Assembly (NCBI RefSeq): GCF_001315105.1
Contig: NZ_BAZR01000033.1
Coordinates: 1-59,504 of the forward strand
DNA: 59,504 nucleotides
Reading direction: 5' to 3'
Origin: Paenibacillus sp. JCM 10914
Lineage (GTDB): Bacteria; Bacillota; Bacilli; Paenibacillales; Paenibacillaceae
A model generated the notes under the pieces. The model was not told the DNA's origin. It did not search any database and saw nothing but the letters and a program-made list of their open reading frames with translations. Shown here one piece after another: positions 24,539-34,096 of this stretch (position 1 is its first letter; every line of letters begins with the position of its first letter). The translations under genes were made by a program, and so were the position numbers.

Positions 24539-26167
24539 CTATTCTGCGCGGTAACGATCATATGCGGCTTGATACACTTCCATGTACCGATCAAGTCCCA
24601 TCTTGTTCAGCGTGTTCACATACTCATCCCATTGGCTGAAGGACGCGGAACCGTTGACGAATTTGGCTTCCATCTCCGTTACATAATCCTGAATATCCTT
24701 ACCGATGGAGGACATAATGTCGGTCTCTTCAATCGTATAGTTGAAGTTATACAGGATTTCCTTGACCGCATTCGGTTCAGCTTTCTCGGCAGCCGCCATC
24801 GCTGTAGGAAGCGTCTCCGAACCTTTGAACCACTGCTCGCGTACGAGTCCCGGGTAGCTGCCGCCAAGCCAGGTGAAGTATTTCGCCATCGCCTGATCCT
24901 GAGTCAGCCCGTCAGCGTTCTCCGTTATTTCCTTCACGTATTCCAGTTGACCTTCCGCGTTCTTGTTATATGTCTCGCCTTCCTTGCCCATGAAGTAGAA
25001 CTGTGCACCTTCATCACCGTAGAAGTGGTCCATCCAGCGGATAGTCGCTTCCGGATTCTGATTCTTATCCGTCATCGCGAATGCGCCTACGTGTACGAGC
25101 GGAACTTTGACATGAGAATACAATTGATCGCCATGTGGCCCCTTTAAGGCGCCAAGACCGATATATTCTTTACGGCCCATAACCGTCTCCGGATTCGGCA
25201 CAACCGTCGATCCGAGCAAGCCTTCCTGACCCTTGGCATTCAGCGCGCCGCCCTCGATTGTAAAGATTTCTTTATCGAGCAGTCCCTCAGCATACAACTT
25301 GTTGATGAACTCAAGCATCTCCTTGTACTTCGGATCTGCCTTCGTGAAGCGAAGTTTGCCTGAAGCAGGATCAACGTCTACAAATTTGTGGCCGAGACCG
25401 CTGGTTCCAAGTCCCCAGGATCCTTTCAGGTGATCGATGATGCCCGTAATTCCCGTTGCGCCATATGGGATTTCATCGTTCTTTCCGTTTCCGTTCAGGT
25501 CCGTCTCCTTCACTGCTTTCAAATACGCATAGAACTCATCGGTGGTTTGAGGCTCCTCCATCCCAAGCTCCGTGAGCCAATCCTGATTAATCCAGAGCGG
25601 CGTTCCAATCAGCATGGACAGCAGCGCCGGATCATAGAAGGATGGCAGGGAGTAAATATTGCCGTCCGGCATCGTCAAGCCTTTCTTAATATCCGGGTAC
25701 TCCTCCATCAGCTTCTTAATGTTTGGTGCATGCTTGTCAATTAGATCATTCAGCGGAATGAATACCCCCTGCTCTCCATAACGAGTCAATTCCGCAGAAC
25801 TTACGCGAGCAGAATAGAAGACATCCGGATAATCACCGCCGGCCAAGGCCAAGTTTCGCTTCTCCGTCAAGGTTTCGAACGGGATCAGATTCCAAGTCAC
25901 GTTCACGTTGGACATCTCCTGATAGGTTTTCCAGACGAGCGTATTCTCGAACTTGCTGCCGTTCGTAGGGGATTTACCTGTGAAGAAGGTCAGGTCGATT
26001 GGTTCTTTCACAATCGGGAAGCCTGTTTCGTTAAGGTTCGATTGCGCTGCTTCGCTGCCTTCTCCCGTGCTTCCCTCGTTATTTCCTCCACCGCTGCAAC
26101 CTGCAAGCAATCCTGCCGCAAGCACCGCCGTAAGTGTTAGTGTCGTCCATTTTTTCAACGTCATCAA
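24539..26167 (-). CDS. Extracellular solute-binding lipoprotein, LplA-like
   Basis: A 542-residue lipoprotein with lipobox AAGLLAGCSGG and a Gly/Ser/Glu linker. The binding fold begins PIDLTFFTGKSPTNGSKFEN. A segment DLNGNGKNDEIPYG looks like a small Ca2+-binding (DxNxNGxxD) motif also seen in other long Paenibacillus binding proteins. It is the third gene of a permease-permease-SBP operon controlled by the divergent AraC-type sensor at 28367. The ligand is probably an oligosaccharide; nothing in the operon identifies it. No ATPase is encoded, as usual for this class. Confidence 0.9.
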   Translation of the reverse strand: MMTLKKWTTLTLTAVLAAGLLAGCSGGGNNEGSTGEGSEAAQSNLNETGFPIVKEPIDLTFFTGKSPTNGSKFENTLVWKTYQEMSNVNVTWNLIPFETLTEKRNLALAGGDYPDVFYSARVSSAELTRYGEQGVFIPLNDLIDKHAPNIKKLMEEYPDIKKGLTMPDGNIYSLPSFYDPALLSMLIGTPLWINQDWLTELGMEEPQTTDEFYAYLKAVKETDLNGNGKNDEIPYGATGITGIIDHLKGSWGLGTSGLGHKFVDVDPASGKLRFTKADPKYKEMLEFINKLYAEGLLDKEIFTIEGGALNAKGQEGLLGSTVVPNPETVMGRKEYIGLGALKGPHGDQLYSHVKVPLVHVGAFAMTDKNQNPEATIRWMDHFYGDEGAQFYFMGKEGETYNKNAEGQLEYVKEITENADGLTQDQAMAKYFTWLGGSYPGLVREQWFKGSETLPTAMAAAEKAEPNAVKEILYNFNYTIEETDIMSSIGKDIQDYVTEMEAKFVNGSASFSQWDEYVNTLNKMGLDRYMEVYQAAYDRYRAE

Positions 26168-26200
26168 TGTTTCCTCCCTTTATTCTTCGCATGACTCGAA

Positions 26201-27082
26201 CTAACCTTTAATTGCACCAATCATGACACCCTTGACAAAATACTTCTGCAAGAACGGATACAGCATCAGCATCGGCAGATTCGTCACGATTACCGCCGCA
26301 TATTTGATCGCTTCGGCATCCATCAGGCTGCGCGCCAGCGAATCGTCGCTGATATCCACCATCTCCTGCATTTGACCTTGGACCAAAATTTCACGCAGGA
26401 ACAACTGCAGCGGATAATTGGCACGATCGGATAAATAGATCAGCGCGGTAAAATATGAATTCCAGTGACCCACCGCGTAGAACAAGATCATGACCGCCAG
26501 AATCGGTCCGGATAACGGAAGCACGATCCGCATCAGCACGCGCATATTCGATGCGCCATCGATGAAAGCCGCCTCCTGCATCTCCTTGGGGATGGAATTT
26601 TGAAAGAACGTACGCATAATGATGATGTTCCATACCGAAACCGCTGATGGAATAATCATCGCCCAGATGCTATCCAGCATGCCGAGCTGCTTCACCAGCA
26701 AGTAGTTTGGAATCATCCCCCCACTGAAGAACATCGTGAAGACGATCAGCAGCGTGAAGGCGTTCCTGCCTTTGAAATCCGTCCGGGATAGCGGATATGC
26801 CGCGCATATCGTCATGACGAGATTAAGCGCCGTACCGGTCGTCGTGTAGAGCAGCGTATTTAAGAATCCGTTCATCAACTCCGAATTGGCAAACAAGCGC
26901 TCATATCCGACAAACGACAATTCTTTGGGCCATAACCATACTTCTCCGCGCATCACCGTCTCGGGTGCACTGATCGAAGCAATCAATACAAAAAATAATG
27001 GATACAGTACAAGGAGCGTGATAAAAGAGAGTATAATGTAGATAAATATACCAGCTATCCGCTCACTTCGGCTTTGGGGCAT
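26201..27082 (-). CDS. Sugar ABC transporter permease, LplC/YtcP-like
   Basis: A 293-residue permease with six helices and the EAA loop MQEAAFIDGASNMRVLMRIVLPLSGP (about 175-200). The C-terminus YPFLQKYFVKGVMIGAIKG is the family signature. Start at 27082 (ATG in ATGCCCCAAAGC) with RBS AGGAGGATGATGGCGT upstream. It overlaps no neighbour but follows the LplB-like gene by 15 bases, in a permease-permease-SBP operon that mirrors the one at 18.6-22.2 kb. Confidence 0.92.
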   Translation of the reverse strand: MPQSRSERIAGIFIYIILSFITLLVLYPLFFVLIASISAPETVMRGEVWLWPKELSFVGYERLFANSELMNGFLNTLLYTTTGTALNLVMTICAAYPLSRTDFKGRNAFTLLIVFTMFFSGGMIPNYLLVKQLGMLDSIWAMIIPSAVSVWNIIIMRTFFQNSIPKEMQEAAFIDGASNMRVLMRIVLPLSGPILAVMILFYAVGHWNSYFTALIYLSDRANYPLQLFLREILVQGQMQEMVDISDDSLARSLMDAEAIKYAAVIVTNLPMLMLYPFLQKYFVKGVMIGAIKG

Positions 27083-27097
27083 ACGCCATCATCCTCC

Positions 27098-28102
27098 TTA
27101 CCATAGGCTGTTCTCGCTGACTCTGCGTGCAATTCGGTTGACGGTAATCAGCATGATGAAGTTCACGATGGAGTTGAACAATCCTACCGCGGCCGAGAAG
27201 CTGTACTGCGCTCCCAAGATCCCGCTTCGATACACGTTCGTGGCGATGACGTCCGATGCTTCCATATTCAATGAATTCTGCATCAGGAAGATCTTCTCGA
27301 AGCCTACGCCCAGTATGGAGCCGATGTTCAGGATCAGCAGAATCGTCATCGTCGGTGCGATTCCCGGCAGATTGATGTGCCATATCCGCCGCAACCAGCT
27401 TGCTCCGTCGACCTTAGCCGCTTCATGCAGCTGCGGATCAATGCCGGCGAGAGCTGCCAGGTAGATGATTGAACTCCAGCCCATGCCTTGCCAGACGCCG
27501 GACCAGACATAGATGCTCTTAAACCACGAAGGCTCTGTCATAAAGGCAATCGGCTCTCCACCAAAGGAGGTGATGACATTATTGACGAGGCCGCTGACCG
27601 GTGACAGGAACATCATGATCATACCGACCACGACTACCGTGGATAAGAAATGGGGTGCATAGGTTACCGTCTGGACAAAACGCCGGAATTTACTCGATCT
27701 CGCTTCATTGATCATCAGTGCCAGTATGATCGGAATCGGAAATCCGACGATCAGCTCATAAAGTCCAATGCCCATCGTATTCTTAATGATGCGCCAGAAA
27801 TAGAAGCTGTTGAAGAAGCGTTCGAAGTGTTTGAATCCGACCCAAGGACTATCCATGATGCCCCGGTTCGCAATAAAGTCCTTGAACGCAATCTGTACTC
27901 CGTACATGGGCACATAATGGAATACGATGAAATAGATCAGGACCGGCGTGAACAAGGCGTAGAGCTGCCAGTTTTTGCGCATCTGCTTAAGCGCTCGCTG
28001 CCACATGCTTCTTTTGCCTATTGTTGAATGCGCTTCCACATTGCTCAGTTGTCGTTGTAAAATTGGCGATCCCCTCACTTTCTGTCTAATGTTCTGTACC
28101 AA
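27098..28102 (-). CDS. Sugar ABC transporter permease, LplB-like
   Basis: A permease of up to 334 residues, core from MRKNWQLYALFTPVLIYFIV, with the EAA loop LHEAAKVDGASWLRRIWHINLPGIAP and ending RRVSENSLW. The start is uncertain: TTG at 28102 lacks a strong RBS and in-frame GTG/ATG codons follow within 40 codons. First gene of the second importer operon; the divergent AraC-type sensor gene starts 264 bases away, and the shared region must hold its operator. Confidence 0.9.
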   Translation of the reverse strand: MVQNIRQKVRGSPILQRQLSNVEAHSTIGKRSMWQRALKQMRKNWQLYALFTPVLIYFIVFHYVPMYGVQIAFKDFIANRGIMDSPWVGFKHFERFFNSFYFWRIIKNTMGIGLYELIVGFPIPIILALMINEARSSKFRRFVQTVTYAPHFLSTVVVVGMIMMFLSPVSGLVNNVITSFGGEPIAFMTEPSWFKSIYVWSGVWQGMGWSSIIYLAALAGIDPQLHEAAKVDGASWLRRIWHINLPGIAPTMTILLILNIGSILGVGFEKIFLMQNSLNMEASDVIATNVYRSGILGAQYSFSAAVGLFNSIVNFIMLITVNRIARRVSENSLW

Positions 28103-28289
28103 CTTTCGCCAGTGTTAACTTGTGCTGTGGTCCATGATTGCATCATAAGGCTTCCGCTCCGGGAGGGGTATTGACGGTTCTTTGGATATGACGCATCTCA
28201 TTGGATGTACAGGCGAAATCACCTGAAATCCAAAGCAATGTCTATAATCTAAAATATTGCTATGCCGTTCTTACGAAGAATTTACAGAG

Positions 28290-28322
28290 AAGTACAAGAT
28301 TCTTAATACTTGTCCTATATAA
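28290..28322 (+). promoter_or_regulatory. Promoter region of the AraC-type sensor gene
   Basis: A TATAAT-like hexamer near 28317-28322 and an alternative TTTACA-17-TAATAC pair lie 45-85 bases before the start codon. The rest of the 264-base divergent region (28103-28289) shows no obvious long repeat, so the AraC binding site remains unidentified. Confidence 0.4.
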
Positions 28323-28366
28323 TGTGGGAAGACCATAGAACGCAAAAAATACAAGGGGGCGTCATC

Positions 28367-30627
28367 ATGAATTGGATCAGAAATAAAAGTCAAAGCTTAT
28401 TCCTCAAAATTTTTCTGAGCTTTCTGGCCATTATCGTATTATTTGGCATGTTCTATATGGTGATCTTCCAGTTGTTCAAGACCAGCCTGCAAAAAGAAAT
28501 CATCGAAACGAACCAGCGCTCGGTTCGGGATACGATGGAACGATTCTCGAACCAGTTCAGCAGATTGCAAGTGCTGATGTTCGATATTTATAACCACTCC
28601 GATCTGATCGGTTTCAATAATCAGCTCCGCCATCAATTCGGCACCGAAGTGAATTACTTGAAGGCTCGTGATGTAATGCTCCAAATGCGCAGCGATATCT
28701 ACAACCCGCTCTTCTTCCTGGAAGATACGCTCATTTATTTACCGGAGCACGATTTTGTATTAAGCAAATCCGGCAGCGGCGAAGCATCCTATATGCTTGG
28801 CAGGTCTTATAGCAGCGCGCAATATCCATACTCGTTCTGGAGAAATGACAATAACCAGCGGGAATCCTTCACGCTGCTTCCATCAGCTACATATCGGATT
28901 AACCACGATTTGTCCCAGAAGAGACTGATGCCGTTCGTATTCAAACAACCGGAGAGTCCATACGAGATCATCGCCTTGATTGACATTGACAAAGCCGCGC
29001 AGTCCTTCTTCGGCGAATCAGGAGATCGCTCCCTCGCGATTCTGAACACTTCGGGCGAAGTATTGTACGCCACAGGTCAAGATTCATTCCGGCAACTCCC
29101 GGCATTCAATGGACAGAAATCCATGCTGCACGATGGGACGTATTATTTCATGGATACCGATATGAACGGATTCACGTATATCTCTTCCGTTCCGTACAGT
29201 CATGTGTCGGCGCAGCTTAGCCGGATTACGGGCGCTTTATTACTTATTTTCTGCCTCTCCGTAGCCGTTGCTTTAGCCGCATCCTACTTCTTCAGCCGCA
29301 GATTGCATCGACCGGTCAAACAAATACTGACAACCGTGTTAAATCGCAAGCCGGCCGTTCAAGCTTCCGACTCCGCCCATATATCCGAATATGACTTGAT
29401 TCATAATCGGATTCAGGAGCTGGTCCGCGAGAAAGAAGAGATCAGGGAACGCATGGACAAACACCAATCGGTTCTGACCAGCTATTCGTATATTAGCCAA
29501 CTGAAGAGCATCAATACGGATATTAGCGAATGGGAGGATTTCCTCTCGGATGACGGAAGTTTCATTGTCGTGCTGTACCACATCCGTTTCCGTATGAATC
29601 CCGTCTATGAACTGCCGCTCCAAAGCGATCAGGCGGTGCGCCATATGCTGGAACATATCCATTTGCATACGGCAGAGCGGTATCCGGGCTCGCATACGTT
29701 TCAGATTGAGAAAAATGAAATCGTATCCATTTTTAAACGAGAAGAGGCAACGAACCTTGAGGTGCTGCTGCAAGAAATCAAAGCCATGCTCAACGAAGAG
29801 AAGAATCTATTCCTCGTGACCATCGCCGTCAGCTCACAAGTGAGCGATTCCTCGAGTTTCAATAAGGCATATCATCAGATCAAAGGATTGACGGCACAAG
29901 CACCGCTGCTCGAGGAATCCCAGATTGTCACGGCTCAGCGCATACTACCGACAACCGTTAACCTGAGCCCATCCCAGGAAAAAGGACTGTTGGATGCACT
30001 CCAGTCCGGCAGCAATAGCCGCTCGCTGCAGATTATAGAACAAGCGCTGGACGCCTTGCAGAAGAAGGAAGCCGGCATCGCCCAATTCCGCTTCTTCGCC
30101 GACTCGGTTGCATCTAAGATTCTAAGTTATGTCGAGATGGCTCAGATTGACAAGACCTCCGTCCAATCGTTGAAACATTGGAGCGCCCGTCTGGCCGAAT
30201 GCCACAGCCTGGCGGAATACGAAGGCGTCTTCCGCCAACTAATCGAGGCATCCTGCGCCTGATTCGCAAGAAGAAGGATACGGGCGATGAACCGCTGATC
30301 GCCATGTTCATGAATATTATCCACAACCAGTATGCCGATGATCTGTCGCTTGACTACCTGTCTGCCAAGCTGAATCTCTCCAGCGCCTATCTCTCCGTCT
30401 ATATAAAGGAGAAGACCGGACTCAACTTCAGCGAACATCTGCTGGGTATTCGGATGAACAAGGCCAGAGAACTATTGGCCTACACGGACTTAACCGTGAA
30501 CGAGATCAGCCAGCGTGTCGGATATTTGAATATTACGTCTTTCAACCGGACGTTCAAGAAGACGATCGGCATGACCCCGGGTGCCTACCGCAGGCAGCAT
30601 GTCGTGCACTCGCATGCGAGCGGTTAG
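28367..30627 (+). CDS. Membrane-anchored AraC-family sensor-regulator (frameshifted)
   Basis: About 753 residues in two frames. Transmembrane helices at about 18-40 (IFLSFLAIIVLFGMFYMVIF) and 290-312 (ITGALLLIFCLSVAVALAASYFF) flank an extracellular ligand domain. A HAMP-like and central region follows, then a C-terminal AraC DNA-binding domain (DLSLDYLSAKLNLSSAYLSV, then VNEISQRVGYLNITSFNRTF). These one-protein sensors sit next to LplABC-type importers in Paenibacillus and sense the sugar, alone or via the SBP. The break is at about 30249, where one C (GAG GCC ATC CTG CGC) gives QLIEAILRLIRKKKD. ATG at 28367 has RBS AAGGGGG; an upstream ATG at 28310 has none. A terminator follows at 30652. 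Confidence 0.9.
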
Positions 30628-30651
30628 ATTCATAGAGCAGACAACGGAACT

Positions 30652-30690
30652 AGGGCATCCCGCAAGATTTTGGATCTTATGGGATGCCCT
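30652..30690 (+). terminator. Terminator of the AraC-type sensor gene
   Basis: AGGGCATCCC and GGGATGCCCT form a 10-bp perfect stem followed by TATCTT. It separates this gene from the convergent sbnB gene, whose stop is at 30708. Confidence 0.75.
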
Positions 30691-30707
30691 TATCTTATGA
30701 GAAACTA

Positions 30708-31679
30708 TTATGCTTGCTCCAATACGTTGCCTATGCCAAGTTGCCGTGCTTTTTGGTAATAATAGCTCGCTACCCCGATATCGAATACGGCGAGCCCCAT
30801 CGGGTTAAAGAATACCGTTTCACGCCCCTCGAAGGCATTCAGCCCATCCCGGCATACGATATCGGCAAGCGTCAGCACATCCGCCTCCTGCAAACCATTA
30901 TTTAGATGCAGCAGCTCGATGTCCGTGTTCTCACGGCAAACCTCCTGCCATTCATCAACAACAATCGCCTTCAGATTGGCCACACTGTCGGTGGTATAAT
31001 CACGCAGCGACACGTGTAGAAGCAGCATCCCCTCTGCCGGTTTCTGATCGATATATCGCTTCTCCGAGACGGTACACGTAATCAATATATCAGCAGCTTG
31101 GTAGACCGACTGCCAAGTATCTGCAATATCCGTGATGTTCCGCACATCCGCAGGGACGGTCTGCGGGTCGATATGTTGTAAATCGTACAGCCGTACGCGC
31201 TCCAGCCTATCCCCGAGCAGCGCCTTGCACATTCGCAAGTGCATCTGCCCGACTGGCCCCCAGCCGATAATGCCAACCCGAACGTGCTTTAATTGTCTCG
31301 CCGCCTGGAACGCTGTGAGCATAACTCCGCTTACTGCAGCGGTTCGGATTCCGTTCAGCATGCCACTATAGAGGACGGCGAGCGGCTCTCCCGTCGATGT
31401 ATGATTTAAAATCAGCGTATTATGTGCTCTTGGCAAGCCCAACTGACGATTTCCAGGAAAGCTTGCGATCCATTTGATGCCGGACATATCGACGCTTCCA
31501 CCGACGTAAGCAGGCATCGCAATGATCCGATTCTCCGGAGCACGGAAGCGAAGATAGGGCTTCAACGGATGTACGCTATCCCCGCTATCCTTGATCCTAA
31601 GGATACCTTCCATCAAGTCAACCAGCGCTTTCCAATCCATCCCGAGCTCACGTATATGTCCATCATGTAAATACAGCAT
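30708..31679 (-). CDS. sbnB: SbnB-like 2,3-diaminopropionate biosynthesis dehydrogenase
   Basis: About 323 residues of the ornithine cyclodeaminase/mu-crystallin fold, with NAD-binding VGIIGWGPVGQMHLRMC and the substrate-side segment LRFRAPENRIIAMPAYVGG. In staphylococci SbnB oxidatively cleaves N-(2-amino-2-carboxyethyl)-L-glutamate to L-2,3-diaminopropionate (L-Dap) and 2-oxoglutarate, after SbnA has made that adduct. The neighbouring SbnA-like gene ends 2 bases upstream of this start, so the pair is complete. ATG at 31679 has RBS GGAGG; a longer frame would overlap the sbnA end. No siderophore synthetase follows, so L-Dap must feed something other than staphyloferrin B. Confidence 0.88.
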   Translation of the reverse strand: MLYLHDGHIRELGMDWKALVDLMEGILRIKDSGDSVHPLKPYLRFRAPENRIIAMPAYVGGSVDMSGIKWIASFPGNRQLGLPRAHNTLILNHTSTGEPLAVLYSGMLNGIRTAAVSGVMLTAFQAARQLKHVRVGIIGWGPVGQMHLRMCKALLGDRLERVRLYDLQHIDPQTVPADVRNITDIADTWQSVYQAADILITCTVSEKRYIDQKPAEGMLLLHVSLRDYTTDSVANLKAIVVDEWQEVCRENTDIELLHLNNGLQEADVLTLADIVCRDGLNAFEGRETVFFNPMGLAVFDIGVASYYYQKARQLGIGNVLEQA

Positions 31680-31681
31680 AC

Positions 31682-32668
31682 CTATCCTCCATCTGAGAAA
31701 GAAACCGAATCCACCCCGAATTCCTTCTGTACCCATTGATCATTATATACGGTGTCCAAATACCTCTCCCCCCGATCGGGTAAGATCACCGCGCAGACCG
31801 CGCCCCGTGGGATCGTGCCCGCCATCCGCTGAACCGCGGCAATAACTCCGCCGGAAGAAGCGCCGGCCAGAATCGATTCATGCGTAACCAGATCGCGGCA
31901 GCCTCGAATGCAATCCAGATCCGATACATACGTTACGTGATCCGCGATGTCCCCATGATACAAACGCGGCGTGATGCCGGCACCTAAGCCGGGCAATTTG
32001 CGCGGGCCTTTCTCGCCACCGAATATAACACTGCCCTTGGCATCGACGGCTACAACTTTCGTGGACCAGCCCCGCTCCGCGATATACTCGTGGCAGCCGC
32101 GTATCGTGCCGCATGAGCTCGCGCCGCAGAATAAATAATCCATTTCCCCTAGCTGCTCGGCCATCTCCTCCATGGTCGTATACTTATGCGCCAAATAGTT
32201 ATCCGGATTGCCGTATTGATTCGTCCAGTAGGCATGGGGCAGCTGACTTACCAGCTCGCCGACTCTTTGAATTCTCGCCGGCAGAAATTCGCCCGTCTGC
32301 GGATCGGGCTCGGTGACAAGCTCAATCTCCCCGCCGAAGCTGCGAATGATGCGCCGATGCTGTTCCGTTGTACGCGGATCGATGACGCAGATGAAACGCA
32401 GTCCCAGGTAGTTGCATAGTTGTGCCAGGCTAATCCCCAAATTGCCTGAGCTGGATTCAATGACGACCGTGCTCGGCGTGATCTCGCCACGGCGCATGGC
32501 CTCCCGAAGCATATGAAGCGCCGGTCGATCCTTCGTGCTGCCGCCGGGATTCATCCACTCCAGCTTGCCGTATACATCGAACGGATCGTTGTTAAACAAT
32601 CGACTAAGGCGGATTAATGGGGTGACGCCAATCACGCCGGCAATCCCGTCTCGAAGTTCCAAGCTCAT
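31682..32668 (-). CDS. sbnA: SbnA-like PLP enzyme (2,3-diaminopropionate precursor synthase)
   Basis: About 328 residues of the cysteine-synthase fold. The PLP lysine is Lys46 in GGSTKDRPA (counting from 32668), the phosphate loop is ESSSGNLG and the C-terminal dinucleotide-like loop is ILAGASSGG. SbnA condenses O-phospho-L-serine with L-glutamate, and the CysK-type asparagine loop is altered as expected. It sits between the adenylating enzyme and sbnB. Start choice is open: ATG at 32668 is only one base after AGGAG; TTG two codons later has 7-base spacing; ATG at 32686 overlaps the end of the upstream gene. Translational coupling is likely. Confidence 0.88.
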   Translation of the reverse strand: MSLELRDGIAGVIGVTPLIRLSRLFNNDPFDVYGKLEWMNPGGSTKDRPALHMLREAMRRGEITPSTVVIESSSGNLGISLAQLCNYLGLRFICVIDPRTTEQHRRIIRSFGGEIELVTEPDPQTGEFLPARIQRVGELVSQLPHAYWTNQYGNPDNYLAHKYTTMEEMAEQLGEMDYLFCGASSCGTIRGCHEYIAERGWSTKVVAVDAKGSVIFGGEKGPRKLPGLGAGITPRLYHGDIADHVTYVSDLDCIRGCRDLVTHESILAGASSGGVIAAVQRMAGTIPRGAVCAVILPDRGERYLDTVYNDQWVQKEFGVDSVSFSDGG

Positions 32669-32673
32669 TCTCC

Positions 32674-33933
32674 TTACTCGTACCATATTTTTTTATGCTT
32701 AACCGATGCCGTGCCTGATCCAGATCCAAGCTCCTCATCCCCGCGAATCACTTGGATTTCGCCAAGAATGCCGGACTGGATCATCATGCCGATCTCGGGA
32801 ATCTGCTGCTCAATATCGTGCTTGATCTTCTGTAATATCGCTGGTTCTACCTTGGAATGGAATACGTATATAATCAAGGCGTTATGGGCCACCTTCACCC
32901 GAACGCTGCCTGCATGGAGATGGCGCAGGACGACATTTTCAATATCATAGATGCTAATCTTCTCTCCATGCTTCAGATCAGGTCCGATCCGTTTGACGAT
33001 ACTGCTGAAGCTTTGGCGGAGTCTTCCATTCACCATAATCGGGCGCAAATCGCGCACGACATCATAGGTAACGTATCGAATCGCGGGAAACGCTTCTCGA
33101 TGAGCCGATGTTAGGACGAGCACGGATTCCTCTGCATTAACCAGCGGTTCCAAATCAGGGTCCAGTTGCTCCGGGCGTACCCCTTCGGCAAGCAAACCGT
33201 CCGTCAGCAGATAGCGTCCATGCTCATGGGAGTAATAAGCAATCGTACCGATCTCGATGGAACCGTACGTATCCGTGATATGATCCACGCTGATTCCGAG
33301 CCGCGTGGCGGTGAGCTCAATCCAGGCGGGGGAAGCCATCTCGCCGACTAGTATGACGTGACGTATGCCATATGCGGCCGGGTTGCTCGAAGCGTTCAGG
33401 ATGCGATCCAATATGGAGGGCATGGTATACAAGACCTCAGGCCTGCACTGTTCAAGATGCTCGAGATGTTGCGCAATCGGCGCTTGGAAAGGGATCGACT
33501 CTGCGAGCATCCCCAATCTGCGGAACACTTCGATCGACGTTGCCTCGGCGTGCCCGGTACCCATATCGGCCAGCGCTGATTGATAAGCATCCCCTCCAAG
33601 AATCTGTCGGTACACCTCGAGCTTCACCCGAACATAATCTTCTTCATCGGCTTCAGAGTAATAGATCGCTTTGCGCCGACCCGAACTCGTGCCGGACGTA
33701 CGATAATAATGGATGTCGCTGCGAACGGCCAGCGGATTGTCGTCTGTATAGTATTGCTCCTCCAGTATGGCGTGTGTCATCAGTGGCAGTCGCTCCAGCC
33801 CTGGTATCAGCTCAAATTCCAGCGCCATTTCATCCAATGCTCCCCCGATGCTTGCCCGCGCCCAGTCCTCATACCATGGCAAATAACGACGGGAGCGGAC
33901 CAAGGCCTGCTGCAGAATATTGGAATCCCCCAC
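32674..33933 (-). CDS. PaaK-like adenylate-forming enzyme in a Dap cassette
   Basis: A 419-residue ANL-type enzyme of the phenylacetate-CoA ligase/CoF-synthetase group. The ATP P-loop YYRTSGTSSGRRKAIYYSE, the adenine-side DTYGSIEIG and the C-terminal SVRVKVAHNALIIYV domain are seen. These enzymes activate a carboxylate as AMP ester and pass it to CoA, an amine or a carrier. It is first in an operon with sbnA and sbnB (the stop overlaps the sbnA frame), which suggests it activates an acid for transfer to L-Dap, or L-Dap itself. No carrier domain, NRPS or NIS enzyme is in the window. Start GTG at 33933 has RBS AAGGGGGAAG. Confidence 0.75.
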   Translation of the reverse strand: MGDSNILQQALVRSRRYLPWYEDWARASIGGALDEMALEFELIPGLERLPLMTHAILEEQYYTDDNPLAVRSDIHYYRTSGTSSGRRKAIYYSEADEEDYVRVKLEVYRQILGGDAYQSALADMGTGHAEATSIEVFRRLGMLAESIPFQAPIAQHLEHLEQCRPEVLYTMPSILDRILNASSNPAAYGIRHVILVGEMASPAWIELTATRLGISVDHITDTYGSIEIGTIAYYSHEHGRYLLTDGLLAEGVRPEQLDPDLEPLVNAEESVLVLTSAHREAFPAIRYVTYDVVRDLRPIMVNGRLRQSFSSIVKRIGPDLKHGEKISIYDIENVVLRHLHAGSVRVKVAHNALIIYVFHSKVEPAILQKIKHDIEQQIPEIGMMIQSGILGEIQVIRGDEELGSGSGTASVKHKKIWYE

Positions 33934-34025
33934 TTCGCTTCCCCCTTCAACCGATTGGGGTCCACCACCCCTGACTATAGTCTATGTCGCTTCCTTCATT
34001 TCGTTCGATTCCCCCTATGGAAAAA

Positions 34026-34055
34026 AGCCGCACGGTTACACTTTGACCGTCGGCT
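34026..34055 (-). terminator. Hairpin with T-run upstream of the Dap cassette
   Basis: AGCCGACGGT and ACCGTGCGGCT pair with one bulge and are followed by TTTTTTCC on the minus strand, 100 bases before the first Dap gene. No minus-strand gene lies upstream, so it may be an attenuator of the Dap operon or a barrier to antisense reading. An exact GACTATAGTC palindrome lies at 33974-33983. Confidence 0.5.
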
Positions 34056-34096
34056 TCGTACAATAACACCATATCTCCAGAAATGAGGTACATCAA

